This document shows, piece after piece, positions 14,555 through 21,926 of a DNA stretch of 64,000 nucleotides; within the stretch, counting starts at the first letter, position 1; each line of letters begins with the position of its first letter. Source of the DNA: Amycolatopsis sp. 195334CR (GTDB taxonomy: Bacteria; Actinomycetota; Actinomycetes; Mycobacteriales; Pseudonocardiaceae). The translations under genes and the position numbers were made by a program. The notes beneath the pieces were generated by a model, which saw only the letters and a list, made by a program, of their open reading frames with translations, had not been told where the DNA came from and did not search any database. The DNA lies in the NCBI RefSeq assembly GCF_017309385.1, contig NZ_JAFJMJ010000002.1, positions 434,001-498,000 on the forward strand. Reading direction: 5' to 3'.

Positions 14555-15493
14555 GTGACCGAACTCCAGACCGCCCCCGTCGCCGCCGAAACCCAAGCCG
14601 GCCGATCTCCCGGCAACCTGAGGACCGCCGCCGCGGTGGTGCTCACCGTGGTGCTGTGGGCCTCGGCGTTCGTGGCCATCCGTGACGTCGGGCACACGCT
14701 TTCGCCCGCGCCGATGGCGCTGGCCCGGCTCGCCGTCGCGGCCGTCGCGCTCTCGGTGCTGGTGGCCTTCCGGCACCGCCGCTCGCGCATCGTGCTGCCC
14801 CAGCGCAAATCGCTGCTGCTGATCTCCGTGTACGCGGTGCTGTGGCTGGCCGGGTACACCGTGGCGCTCAACGCCGCCGAGCGCCACGTCGACGCGGGCA
14901 CCGCGGCGCTGCTGGTGAACATCGCGCCGCTGCTGGTCGCCGTGGCGGCCGGGAAGCTGCTCGGGGAGGGCTATTCGCGGCCGCTGCTCATCGGTTCGGT
15001 GGTGGCGATGGGCGGGGTCGCGGTGATCGCGGCGGGCGCGGACTCGCAGCGCGACTGGCTCGGCGTTGTCCTTTGTGTACTGGCGGCGCTGCTGTACGCC
15101 GCCGGGGTGCTGGTGCAGAAGCTGACCCTGCGCTCGGTGGACGGGCTGACCGCGATCTGGCTCGGCTGCGTGATCGCCACGGTTTCCCTGCTGCCGTGGG
15201 CACCGCAGTTGATCGGCGAACTGCGTGCCGCGCCCGCCGGTGCCGTGCTCGGAGTGGTGTACCTCGGCCTGTTCCCGACCGCGATCGGGTTCACCGCGTG
15301 GGCCTACGCGCTGCGCCGGATGGACGCCGGTCGCCTCAGCGCCACGACCTACGCGGTGCCCGCGGTGTCGGTGCTGCTGTCGTGGGTCGTGCTGGCCGAG
15401 GTGCCGACGATCTACGGCCTGCTCGGCGGGGTCATCTGCTTGGCAGGCGTGGCCATCTCACGCCGCCGCACGGTCAGCCACTCAGTGCGGTGA
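14555..15493 (+). CDS. EamA/DMT-family transporter
   Basis: A 312-residue membrane protein with about ten hydrophobic segments arranged as two EamA repeats (from AAAVVLTVVLWASAFVAIRDVG and from LGVVLCVLAALLYAAGVLVQKL). Such carriers usually export amino acids, metabolites or drugs. I place the start at the GTG at 14555 because an upstream in-frame GTG at 14522 lies next to the LysR box, where the promoter should be. Its last 20 bases overlap the convergent LuxR gene. Controlled most likely by the divergent LysR. Confidence 0.85.
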   Translation: MTELQTAPVAAETQAGRSPGNLRTAAAVVLTVVLWASAFVAIRDVGHTLSPAPMALARLAVAAVALSVLVAFRHRRSRIVLPQRKSLLLISVYAVLWLAGYTVALNAAERHVDAGTAALLVNIAPLLVAVAAGKLLGEGYSRPLLIGSVVAMGGVAVIAAGADSQRDWLGVVLCVLAALLYAAGVLVQKLTLRSVDGLTAIWLGCVIATVSLLPWAPQLIGELRAAPAGAVLGVVYLGLFPTAIGFTAWAYALRRMDAGRLSATTYAVPAVSVLLSWVVLAEVPTIYGLLGGVICLAGVAISRRRTVSHSVR

Positions 15494-16511
15494 TCAGCTC
15501 GTCCCGGCCGTGCACGCCGGTTTTCCGGAAGACGGCCCGGAGGTGGTCGTTGACGGTGTGCACGGACAGGTCGAGCCGCCGGGCGATCTGCTTGGGGGCC
15601 GCCGCGTCGCAGAGCTGTTCGACGACCTGCCGTTCGCGGGCGGTGAGCCCGTACCAGGAGCACAGCACGGGCAGCAGCTGCGCGGCGGTCGCCGCCTGGA
15701 TGATCACGGACACGTCCTCGCCGAGGCGTTCGGCCTGGCAGGCGATCCACCGGCCGTAGAAGGCAGGCGGGCCGACCACCAGCGGGGTGGCCCCGGCGCG
15801 GGTCGCGGCGGACAGGCCGCCGAAGAAGGCCTTGCCGGTCCACGCCGGTGCGGCCTGCCGGTCGGCCAGGCACGCCCGCCATTCGACGGCGTTCGCCGTG
15901 GCCGCGCGGACGTCGTGGTCCGGCCCGACGAGGAGCACCCCCGGCGACGGGCTCGGCGAGGCCGGGCACAGCGGGACGGCGGTGACGTACTCGCGCAGGA
16001 ACGCGACCAGCGCCGGCGTCAGCCGCGCCGCCGCGGTGATGTCGTCCGCATCGAATTGCCTGCCGCCTTCGGCTCGAAGCAGGCCGAGCGTGCCCCACAC
16101 GCCACGCGCGTCCCGGAGCAGCAGGCGCAGCTCGCTGCCGACGCCGTGCCCGGTGAACAACTGCCTCGCCGCCAGATGCCGCCGATCCCGCCCCGGGTTC
16201 AGCCCGACCACGGCGGCGGGGACCTGGCGAGAGGCGAGATCCGCCCACTGGTACGGATCGTTCCCGGTGTGGCAGCCGCGCAGCAGGGCCCGGCTGAAGT
16301 CGGCTTCGTAGCCGTGCCAGAAGGAGAACGAGCAGATGGCCAGGTCGGGCCGCGGATCGGCGCCGGCCAGCCGCATGGCGTCGTGCGGCACCGCGGCCGC
16401 GAGTGCCTGTGAAAGCGCCGCGCCCGTCTCGACCCAAGTAGCCCCGCCCCCGGCTGCCGCGACCAGTTCCCGCAGCGGCCGTCCCCCCGATCGGCTCACG
16501 TGCTCGAGCAT
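15474..16511 (-). CDS. LuxR-family transcriptional regulator
   Basis: A 345-residue protein with a C-terminal LuxR HTH: YGLTARERQVVEQLCDAAAPKQIARRLDLSVHTVNDHLRAVFRKTGV. The N-terminal 270 residues have a GAF-like pattern (an LLLRDARGVWGTLGLLRAEGG stretch) and no ATPase motifs, so it is not a LAL regulator. The ATG at 16511 is the first usable start; the frame stays open upstream but through sequence belonging to the opposite-strand lectin gene. Inverted repeats at 16521-16557 just upstream are candidate self-binding sites. Confidence 0.82.
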   Translation of the reverse strand: MLEHVSRSGGRPLRELVAAAGGGATWVETGAALSQALAAAVPHDAMRLAGADPRPDLAICSFSFWHGYEADFSRALLRGCHTGNDPYQWADLASRQVPAAVVGLNPGRDRRHLAARQLFTGHGVGSELRLLLRDARGVWGTLGLLRAEGGRQFDADDITAAARLTPALVAFLREYVTAVPLCPASPSPSPGVLLVGPDHDVRAATANAVEWRACLADRQAAPAWTGKAFFGGLSAATRAGATPLVVGPPAFYGRWIACQAERLGEDVSVIIQAATAAQLLPVLCSWYGLTARERQVVEQLCDAAAPKQIARRLDLSVHTVNDHLRAVFRKTGVHGRDELITALSG

Positions 16512-16520
16512 GGCCCGTTC

Positions 16521-16568
16521 GCGCTCGTGAGCGCAAGACCGCTTTAGGGGCAACCCCGAGCTTTGGGG
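16521..16568. promoter_or_regulatory. Inverted repeats in the LuxR/lectin divergent promoter region
   Basis: GCGCTC-GT-GAGCGC (16521-16534) is a perfect repeat. TTAGGGG-CAA-CCCC (to 16557) follows, and the same CCCC pairs with GGGG at 16565-16568. GGGG/CCCC dyads of this form resemble LuxR-family binding sites. They lie 10-57 bases upstream of the LuxR start and 64-117 bases upstream of the lectin gene start. Confidence 0.4.
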
Positions 16569-16637
16569 ATGTGCGGCCGGTGACGCCGTGACCATCGTGG
16601 GAGTGGACAGAGCAGAACAGCTGGAGAGGGGATGGAC

Positions 16638-17120
16638 ATGCGTGGATTCACGGCGAAGCGCGTCGGTGCGAGCCTGGGTGCGCTGGTGCTGGCGGGGGCC
16701 GGCCTCGGCACGGCGTCGGCGGCCGGGCAGACCGAGCAGGCCGGGGTGCTGCTCGTGTCGAAGATGAGCAACCAGTGCCTCGAGGTCCGCGGCGGCAACC
16801 TGGGCGACGGTGGCGCGGTGGCGATGTGGTCGTGCACCGGCAATCCCAACCAGCGGTGGTCCAGATCCGGTTTGGACTACCGCAACGACAACAGCGGGAA
16901 GTGCCTCGACGTCAACGACGGGAACGGGGCCACCGGCGCCGGGCTCAACCAGTGGGTGTGCCACGGCGGCTCGCCGCAGCAGTGGACGTTCCACGGCAGC
17001 GAGCTGCGCAACGCCAACAACCTGTGCCTGACCATCCCGGCCGGGAACCGGTACAACGGGGCGGCGGTGGTGATGTGGGAGTGCGTCGGCGGCGCCGACC
17101 AGCAGTGGCAGATCGGGTGA
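16638..17120 (+). CDS. Secreted ricin-type beta-trefoil lectin
   Basis: A 160-residue exported protein. A signal peptide of about 28 residues (RVGASLGALVLAGAGLGTASAAG) precedes one beta-trefoil domain with three related repeats, each with a Cys and a QxW motif (NQRWS, QQWTF, QQWQI); CLEVRGG and CLDVNDG mark the carbohydrate loops. Disulfides would form within repeats. No catalytic domain is attached, so it is a stand-alone sugar-binding protein. I prefer the ATG at 16638 (GGAGAGG 8 bases upstream) to the ATG at 16632. Divergent from the LuxR gene. Confidence 0.88.
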   Translation: MRGFTAKRVGASLGALVLAGAGLGTASAAGQTEQAGVLLVSKMSNQCLEVRGGNLGDGGAVAMWSCTGNPNQRWSRSGLDYRNDNSGKCLDVNDGNGATGAGLNQWVCHGGSPQQWTFHGSELRNANNLCLTIPAGNRYNGAAVVMWECVGGADQQWQIG

Positions 17121-17138
17121 CGCCCGGGACCGATCCCC

Positions 17139-17175
17139 GGCGGGCACCTTCGGGATCGCCCCGGAGGTGCCCGCC
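17139..17175. terminator. Hairpin between convergent lectin and patatin genes
   Basis: Arms 17139-17151 and 17163-17175 pair at 12 of 13 positions around an 11-base loop. It sits 18 bases after the lectin stop in the gap between convergent genes and could end transcription from both sides; no T-tract. Confidence 0.55.
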
Positions 17176-17225
17176 GAGCGCCTCACCCGCGCCGACCGGG
17201 ACGAGGAACGCCGACTACGCGGCGA

Positions 17226-18203
17226 CTAGGTACTGGGCAGGGGGCCCAGCAAACCGGTGCGCAGCACGGCTTCCCGTCCCGCTTCGAAGGCGGTGCGCAG
17301 CACACCGCCGTTGGATTCGAGGCGGCTGATCCACGGTGACGCGTCGGACGGCCGGATCGACAGCAGGGCCGGACCCTCGTGGTCCTCGTCCGCGTCGTAC
17401 CGGGCGAGCAGCAGGTCGGCGGCGGCGAGCTGGGCGTCCCCGGTGAGGAACACGGCCTTCAGCTCGCGGTAGCGGCGCATGCCGAACCGGGCCACCAGCC
17501 GGTACGCGAGCGACGGCCGTTCCCGTTCGGGCGCCCGGTCCACCCGGCGCCGCGACCGCAGCACCAGCACGTGCGTGGCCCCGTCGCGCAGCGCCTGCCG
17601 GAACGGGATCGACTCGGCCACCCCGGCGTCGTAGTAGAGCGCGGAGCCGATCGCCACCGGCCGTCCCGCGAGCACCGGCATCGCCGCGCTCGCCCGCAGC
17701 GCGAGCCGCAGGTCGCGTTCCTCGGTGAGCCGGTCGTGCAGGTCCACCGGAGCGCCGTCGGCCACGTCGGTGGCCAGCGGGTGGAACTCGATCGGGTTCG
17801 CCAGCACCGAGCTGTAGTCGAGCGGGAACTGCTGGGTGTACACCACTTCGACGAGCTGCTCGACGTCGACCACCGGCCGGGCGCGCAGCAGGTTGCGCTT
17901 GCGGATCAGCGCCCGCGCGAAGGTCGGGTCGGTCCAGCCGTGCAATCCTTCCGGCCGGCTGGACAGCAGCCACGCCCCGGAGATCGCGCCCGCCGACGAG
18001 CCGTAGACCGCGTCGAACGCCGGCAGCAGCCCGAGTTCCTGGAGCGCCAGCGCCATGCCCGCCGACACCGTGCCGCGCATGCCGCCGCCCTCGATGGCCA
18101 GCGCCACGCGGTACCCGTCCCGGCGGGCACCCGGTCTGCTGCCCCCGGCCACCCGTTCGGCGAGCACCGACAGCAGCCGGTGCCCGGATTTCCTGTTCGT
18201 CAC
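17226..18203 (-). CDS. Patatin-like phospholipase
   Basis: A 325-residue serine acyl-hydrolase. The oxyanion motif EGGGMRGTVSAG is at 38-49, the nucleophile elbow GSSAGA at 68-73 (Ser70) and the catalytic Asp in YYDAGVAE at about 190-197 (DAG variant of DGG/DGA). It has no signal peptide, so it probably acts on membrane lipids or lipid esters from the cytoplasm. GTG start, 12 bases after the stop of a TetR gene on the same strand, so the two form an operon under the paired palindromes upstream of tetR. Confidence 0.88.
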   Translation of the reverse strand: MTNRKSGHRLLSVLAERVAGGSRPGARRDGYRVALAIEGGGMRGTVSAGMALALQELGLLPAFDAVYGSSAGAISGAWLLSSRPEGLHGWTDPTFARALIRKRNLLRARPVVDVEQLVEVVYTQQFPLDYSSVLANPIEFHPLATDVADGAPVDLHDRLTEERDLRLALRASAAMPVLAGRPVAIGSALYYDAGVAESIPFRQALRDGATHVLVLRSRRRVDRAPERERPSLAYRLVARFGMRRYRELKAVFLTGDAQLAAADLLLARYDADEDHEGPALLSIRPSDASPWISRLESNGGVLRTAFEAGREAVLRTGLLGPLPST

Positions 18204-18215
18204 CCCAGTGTCCCC

Positions 18216-18800
18216 TCAACCGTCGATCGCCTTCCCCACCAGTATTTCGAGTTCGGCGGCCACGCGGTCGAGCGGACGGGTGTGGTGCTGGGCACGGCAC
18301 ATGGCCACCGCGCCCTCGGCCGCGGCGACGATGAGGGTGGCCACACTCCCGGCCGCGTCGGCGTCGGCCCCGTGGTGGCGCATCGAGTCGGCGAGCTGCG
18401 TTTCCCAGCCGGTGAACGCGGCGGTCGCGGCGTCGAGGACCTCGGGGCGTTCCCCGTCCGGTGGCGCCTCGACGGCGGCGGCGAGCACCGGGCAGCCCGC
18501 CTGGAAGTCGGTGCTGGTGAGGATTTCGCGCCACAGCTGGAAAAAGGCGCGCAGCCCGGCGACGGGTCCGGCTTCGAGCTTCGCGGCGAGGATCCCGGCC
18601 ACGCTGTCCCCGGCGAAGCGGACCGCTTCGGTGGCCAGCTGCTGCTTGCCGCCGGGGAAGTAGTGGTAGGTCGAGCCCTGCGGTGTCCGTGAGTGCTTGG
18701 CGACCTCGCGGACGCTGGTCGCGTTGAGCCCGCGGCGGCGCATCATGTCGGCCGCTCCGGCGACGAGCTGGTGCCGGGTGGGCGAGGTCGACTCGGTCAT
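18216..18800 (-). CDS. TetR-family regulator (LmrA/YxaF-like)
   Basis: A 194-residue regulator with the HTH at about 8-55 (QLVAGAADMMRRRGLNATSVREVAKHSRTPQGSTYHYF) and the GGKQQLATEAVRFAG helix typical of the LmrA/YxaF group. It is the first gene of the tetR-patatin operon and divergent from the short tautomerase/alcohol dehydrogenase pair. Two copies of a TTATAGCGA-type palindrome lie between, so it probably represses both directions. Confidence 0.88.
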   Translation of the reverse strand: MTESTSPTRHQLVAGAADMMRRRGLNATSVREVAKHSRTPQGSTYHYFPGGKQQLATEAVRFAGDSVAGILAAKLEAGPVAGLRAFFQLWREILTSTDFQAGCPVLAAAVEAPPDGERPEVLDAATAAFTGWETQLADSMRHHGADADAAGSVATLIVAAAEGAVAMCRAQHHTRPLDRVAAELEILVGKAIDG

Positions 18801-18816
18801 GCGGGCCCTTCCTTGA

Positions 18817-18872
18817 TTATAGCGACCGTCATAGAGTACCGTCAGCTGACGTTATAGCGATCGCTATAACGT
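18817..18872. promoter_or_regulatory. Paired TetR operators, one a perfect 24-bp palindrome
   Basis: Positions 18849-18872 form a perfect 24-base palindrome with core TTATAGCGATCGCTATAA. A second, imperfect copy at 18817-18834 matches 14 of 18 core bases; the centres are 35 bases apart. They sit between the divergent TetR operon and the tautomerase/dehydrogenase genes. Confidence 0.75.
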
Positions 18873-18892
18873 GCCGACGAGCGGAGGCCCCG

Positions 18893-19060
18893 ATGCCGAT
18901 GATCCAGTTGACCGCCCCGGGCGGGCTGACCGACACCGACGCCTCGCGGGTGTGGGTCCTCGTCCACGAGCAGCCCGAAGGCACCTGGGGCGCCGGTGGG
19001 GCCCTCCTCCGCTACGCCGATCTGGTCACGCCGGCCCAGGGGGCCCGGGCCGATGCGTGA
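18893..19060 (+). CDS. Small tautomerase-like protein, probably internally deleted
   Basis: A 55-residue frame starting at the ATG at 18893, after GGAGG. It opens with MPMIQLTAPGGLT, where Pro2 would be the N-terminal catalytic proline of a 4-oxalocrotonate tautomerase-fold protein, then jumps to VWVLVHEQPEGTWGAGG, a motif found later in tautomerases. About 30-40 residues between these two parts seem to be missing. The stop overlaps the next gene's start by 8 bases (ATGCGTGA), so the pair is translationally coupled. Either a remnant or a minimal active form. Confidence 0.55.
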   Translation: MPMIQLTAPGGLTDTDASRVWVLVHEQPEGTWGAGGALLRYADLVTPAQGARADA

Positions 19061-20075
19061 ACTGACCTACGTCGCCAAGCGGACCGTCGAGTGGCGCGAG
19101 GTGCCCGACCCGGTGCTCCGGTCGGACCGCGACGCCGTGGTGGCGCCGGTCGCGGCGACCCCGTGCGATGTCGATTCGGCGATCCTGGCCGGGCACGGGC
19201 CGATCGCGCCGCCCTTCGCCATCGGGCACGAATGCGTGGCGCGGGTGGTGGAGACCGGCGACGCGATCACGCACGTGGCACCCGGTGACCTGGTCGTCGT
19301 GCCGTGGGCGATCAGCTGCGGTGCCTGCGACCGCTGCCGCGCCGGGCTGACCGCGCACTGCACCGCGGTCCCGCACATGGCGATGTTCGGCGCCCCCATC
19401 GGCGGGAGCTGGGGCGGGTTGTTCTCGGACCTGGTCCGGGTGCCCTGGGCGGACGCGATGCTGGTGCCGCTGCCCGCCGGGCTCGACCCGGTGGCGATGG
19501 CCTCGGCGAGCGACAACTGGTCGCTGGCGTGGCGGCTGGTCGCCCCGCACCTGCGCGAGAAGCCGGGCGCGCGGGTGCTGGTCGTCGCCCGCGGCAGCAT
19601 CGGGCTCTACGTCTGCGACATCGCCCGCGCGCTGGGCGCGGGGGACGTGCTCTACGTCGACCCGGACCCGGCGCACCGCGCGCTCGCCGAGACCTACGGC
19701 GCGCGCACCGCCGAGGCGATCGAACCGATTCACCACGGCTTCGAGCTGGCCGTCGAGTCCACCGGCCGGGTCGACCAGCTCGCGCTGGCGCTGCGATCAC
19801 TGGTGCCGGAAGGGTTCTGCGAAAGCGCGGGCAACCACTTCCGGCCGGGCGAGTTGCCGCTGCTGGAGATGTACCTGACCGGGGTCTCGCTGCGCATCGC
19901 CCGCGACAACGTCCGGACGCACCTGCCGCGGGCGCTCGACCTCGCCCGGTCCGGCGAGGTCGACCCGCGCCGGGTGGTGTCCGACGTGCTGGACTGGGAA
20001 CAACTGCCCGAAGCCCTGCCCGAGCGCCACCTGAAACCGGTGTTCGTCCGGTCAGGTCCGCAGGGCGGGGGGTGA
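19053..20075 (+). CDS. Zinc-dependent alcohol dehydrogenase (MDR family)
   Basis: A 340-residue medium-chain dehydrogenase. Catalytic zinc ligands are Cys38 and His59-Glu60 (GHEC); the structural zinc is bound by Cys89, Cys92, Cys95 and Cys103 (CGACDRCRAGLTAHC). The nucleotide fold is ARVLVVARGSIGLYVCDIARALGA at about 172-195; the usual GxGxxG is altered to ARGSIG, so cofactor preference is uncertain. Start ATG at 19053 overlaps the small tautomerase gene. Its 3' end overlaps the convergent FAD monooxygenase gene by 24 bases. Likely regulated by the divergent TetR. Confidence 0.88.
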   Translation: MRELTYVAKRTVEWREVPDPVLRSDRDAVVAPVAATPCDVDSAILAGHGPIAPPFAIGHECVARVVETGDAITHVAPGDLVVVPWAISCGACDRCRAGLTAHCTAVPHMAMFGAPIGGSWGGLFSDLVRVPWADAMLVPLPAGLDPVAMASASDNWSLAWRLVAPHLREKPGARVLVVARGSIGLYVCDIARALGAGDVLYVDPDPAHRALAETYGARTAEAIEPIHHGFELAVESTGRVDQLALALRSLVPEGFCESAGNHFRPGELPLLEMYLTGVSLRIARDNVRTHLPRALDLARSGEVDPRRVVSDVLDWEQLPEALPERHLKPVFVRSGPQGGG

Positions 20076-21188
20076 CCACGCCGCGTACCGCATGACCGCG
20101 CGTGCGCTCAATCCCGGTGGCACCAGGCGCAAAGCAGTGTTGCGCAGGGCTACCCCCACCGGGTGCGTCAGTTGCTGGCCCATCCGGCTCGCCTGCCTCG
20201 CGGCGCGGGCGATGGCCTGGCTGCGGGGACGGCGTTCCGCGTCGTAACGGTCCAATGCGGCGTCGACGTCCGGGGATTCGGCGAGCGCGGCGGCGAGCAC
20301 GACCGCGTCCTCCAAGGCCTGGCACGCGCCCTGACCCAGGTTCGGCACCATCGCGTGGGCGGCGTCGCCGAGCAGGACCACACGACCGGCCCGGTAGCTC
20401 GGCAACGGCGTGCTGATCTCGTGGATGTCGTGGTGCAGCACGGTTTCCGGGTCGGTCGCGGCCAGGAACGCGGAGATCGGCTCGTGCCAGCCGTCGAACC
20501 GCCGCCGCAGTTCGGCGATCGGGTCGGTGAAACGGGTCCCGGCGGGTTCGGTGAGCACGGCGTGCCACTCGGTCAGGCCGTCGGCGAACACGATGTGGCC
20601 GAACTCCGCGCCGCGGCCCCAGGTCAGTTCGAAGTCGCTGGCCAGCTCGACGGGCTGTGCGGTGATCGCGCGCAACACGGTCGAGCCGCTGTAGACCGCG
20701 CCCGGGTGGCCGGGGAACAACTGCGCGCGCAGGCGGCTGTGCACCCCGTCGGCGGCAACGATCACATCGGCGTCGAGGACTTCGTCGGCCAGCTTCACCG
20801 AACCGGATGTGTCCACAGAGGACACCTCGGCGCCGATGCGCAGTGCGTCGGCGGGAAGCGCGTCCCGAAGCGCGCGATGCAATGCGGCGCGGGGAAGGCC
20901 GAGCGGCATGTAGTCCGGATCGGTCACGGTCAGGCGTGCGAGCACCTTCCCGGCAGGGGTGAGCGTGGATGTGGCGCGCTGCTGCCAGCCCGCCGCCCGC
21001 ACCGCCGCGCCGGCGCCGAGCTCGTCCAGCGCGCGCAACCCGTTGAGGTGCAAGGAGATTCCAGCGCCCACGTCGGCCAGTTCGGCGGCGCGCTCGACGA
21101 CGGTCACGTCCCAGCCCACGCGCCGGAGCCCGAGCGCGGCGGCCATGCCGCCGATTCCCCCGCCGACGACAACAGCTTTCCCGGTCAT
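20052..21188 (-). CDS. FAD-dependent monooxygenase (aromatic hydroxylase type)
   Basis: A 378-residue class A flavoprotein monooxygenase. The FAD fold is AVVVGGGIGGMAAALGLRRVGW (5-26), the DG motif is VIVAADGVHSRLRAQL near 150-165 and the second FAD contact GRVVLLGDAAHAMVPNLGQGACQALEDA near 265-292. This is the salicylate/6-hydroxynicotinate hydroxylase group; substrate unknown. The start ATG at 21188 follows GGAGGGAC. A TetR gene lies just upstream on the same strand and could be co-transcribed. The 3' end overlaps the alcohol dehydrogenase. Confidence 0.9.
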   Translation of the reverse strand: MTGKAVVVGGGIGGMAAALGLRRVGWDVTVVERAAELADVGAGISLHLNGLRALDELGAGAAVRAAGWQQRATSTLTPAGKVLARLTVTDPDYMPLGLPRAALHRALRDALPADALRIGAEVSSVDTSGSVKLADEVLDADVIVAADGVHSRLRAQLFPGHPGAVYSGSTVLRAITAQPVELASDFELTWGRGAEFGHIVFADGLTEWHAVLTEPAGTRFTDPIAELRRRFDGWHEPISAFLAATDPETVLHHDIHEISTPLPSYRAGRVVLLGDAAHAMVPNLGQGACQALEDAVVLAAALAESPDVDAALDRYDAERRPRSQAIARAARQASRMGQQLTHPVGVALRNTALRLVPPGLSARAVMRYAAWSPPALRT

Positions 21189-21228
21189 GTGCCCGGTGTC
21201 CCTCCGTTCACTCCCGCCGGAGCCGACT

Positions 21229-21825
21229 CTAACCGAGCGGGGTGGCGGTGGTGACCGGATCCAGCAAGGCGGTGACGGTCGCGCGGACTCGGGCTTCGGT
21301 GTCCGTGGCGGCGTCGAGCGTGATGCGTTGCAGCACACCGACCGCCGCGAGCGCCAGTGCGCCCGGGTCCGCCCCCGCGGTGAGCCTGCCGAGGCGTTGT
21401 TCCTCGGCGAGATAGGCACCCGCGGCGTTCTCGACGGCTTCGAGTCCCGCCGTCCGGTCACCGAGGACCGCGCGGACGAGGTCCGGCAGCTGCGGCCGGG
21501 CCACGATGAGCCGGGTCAGGGCGAGCAGGGTCGTCGGCGGGGTCGACAGCAGGGCGTCGGCCACGTTCCCCGAGACCGAGCCCGTGCCGGCCCGCTCGGG
21601 CAGCGCGGCCGCCGCGGCGGAAATCAGGAAGCTCCGGTCGACGGCGTAGGCGGCCAGGAAACCGTCGAAGTCGGTGAAGTGCGCGTACAGCAGGCCGGTG
21701 GCCACCCCGGCCTCGCCGGTGATCGCCCGGCCGCTGAGCTTGCCCGGGCCGTCGCGGACCACCACCTGCTCGACCACGGCGAACAGCTGCTGCCTGACCT
21801 CGGGAATGGCAACGCCTCTGGGCAC
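21229..21825 (-). CDS. TetR-family transcriptional regulator
   Basis: A regulator of about 198 residues; HTH around QQLFAVVEQVVVRDGPGKLSGRAITGEAGVATGLLYAHF. I place the start at the GTG at 21825; a TTG at 21867 is in frame but lies inside the first operator repeat. Divergent from a FAD monooxygenase with two copies of TGAGCA-N2-TGCTCA between, and followed 40 bases later by another FAD monooxygenase on its own strand, so it may control both oxygenases. Confidence 0.82.
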   Translation of the reverse strand: MPRGVAIPEVRQQLFAVVEQVVVRDGPGKLSGRAITGEAGVATGLLYAHFTDFDGFLAAYAVDRSFLISAAAAALPERAGTGSVSGNVADALLSTPPTTLLALTRLIVARPQLPDLVRAVLGDRTAGLEAVENAAGAYLAEEQRLGRLTAGADPGALALAAVGVLQRITLDAATDTEARVRATVTALLDPVTTATPLG

Positions 21826-21860
21826 GCGGACCAGTCTAACCACCGGGGTTGCGCCCACAA

Positions 21861-21897
21861 TGAGCAAGTGCTCATACTGCGTTTGAGCACATGCTCA
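21861..21897. promoter_or_regulatory. Two TGAGCA-N2-TGCTCA operators
   Basis: Perfect 6-2-6 inverted repeats at 21861-21874 and 21884-21897, centres 23 bases apart (about two helical turns), between the divergent TetR and FAD monooxygenase genes. A strong TetR operator candidate for cooperative binding on one face of the DNA. Confidence 0.7.
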
Positions 21898-21926
21898 TAC
21901 CTCGGACGGCATGCGGGAGAACAGTG

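Noticed and set aside
15474..17186. A 570-residue LuxR protein
   Set aside because: The first 225 residues are antisense to the lectin gene and low in complexity; the real start is the ATG at 16511.
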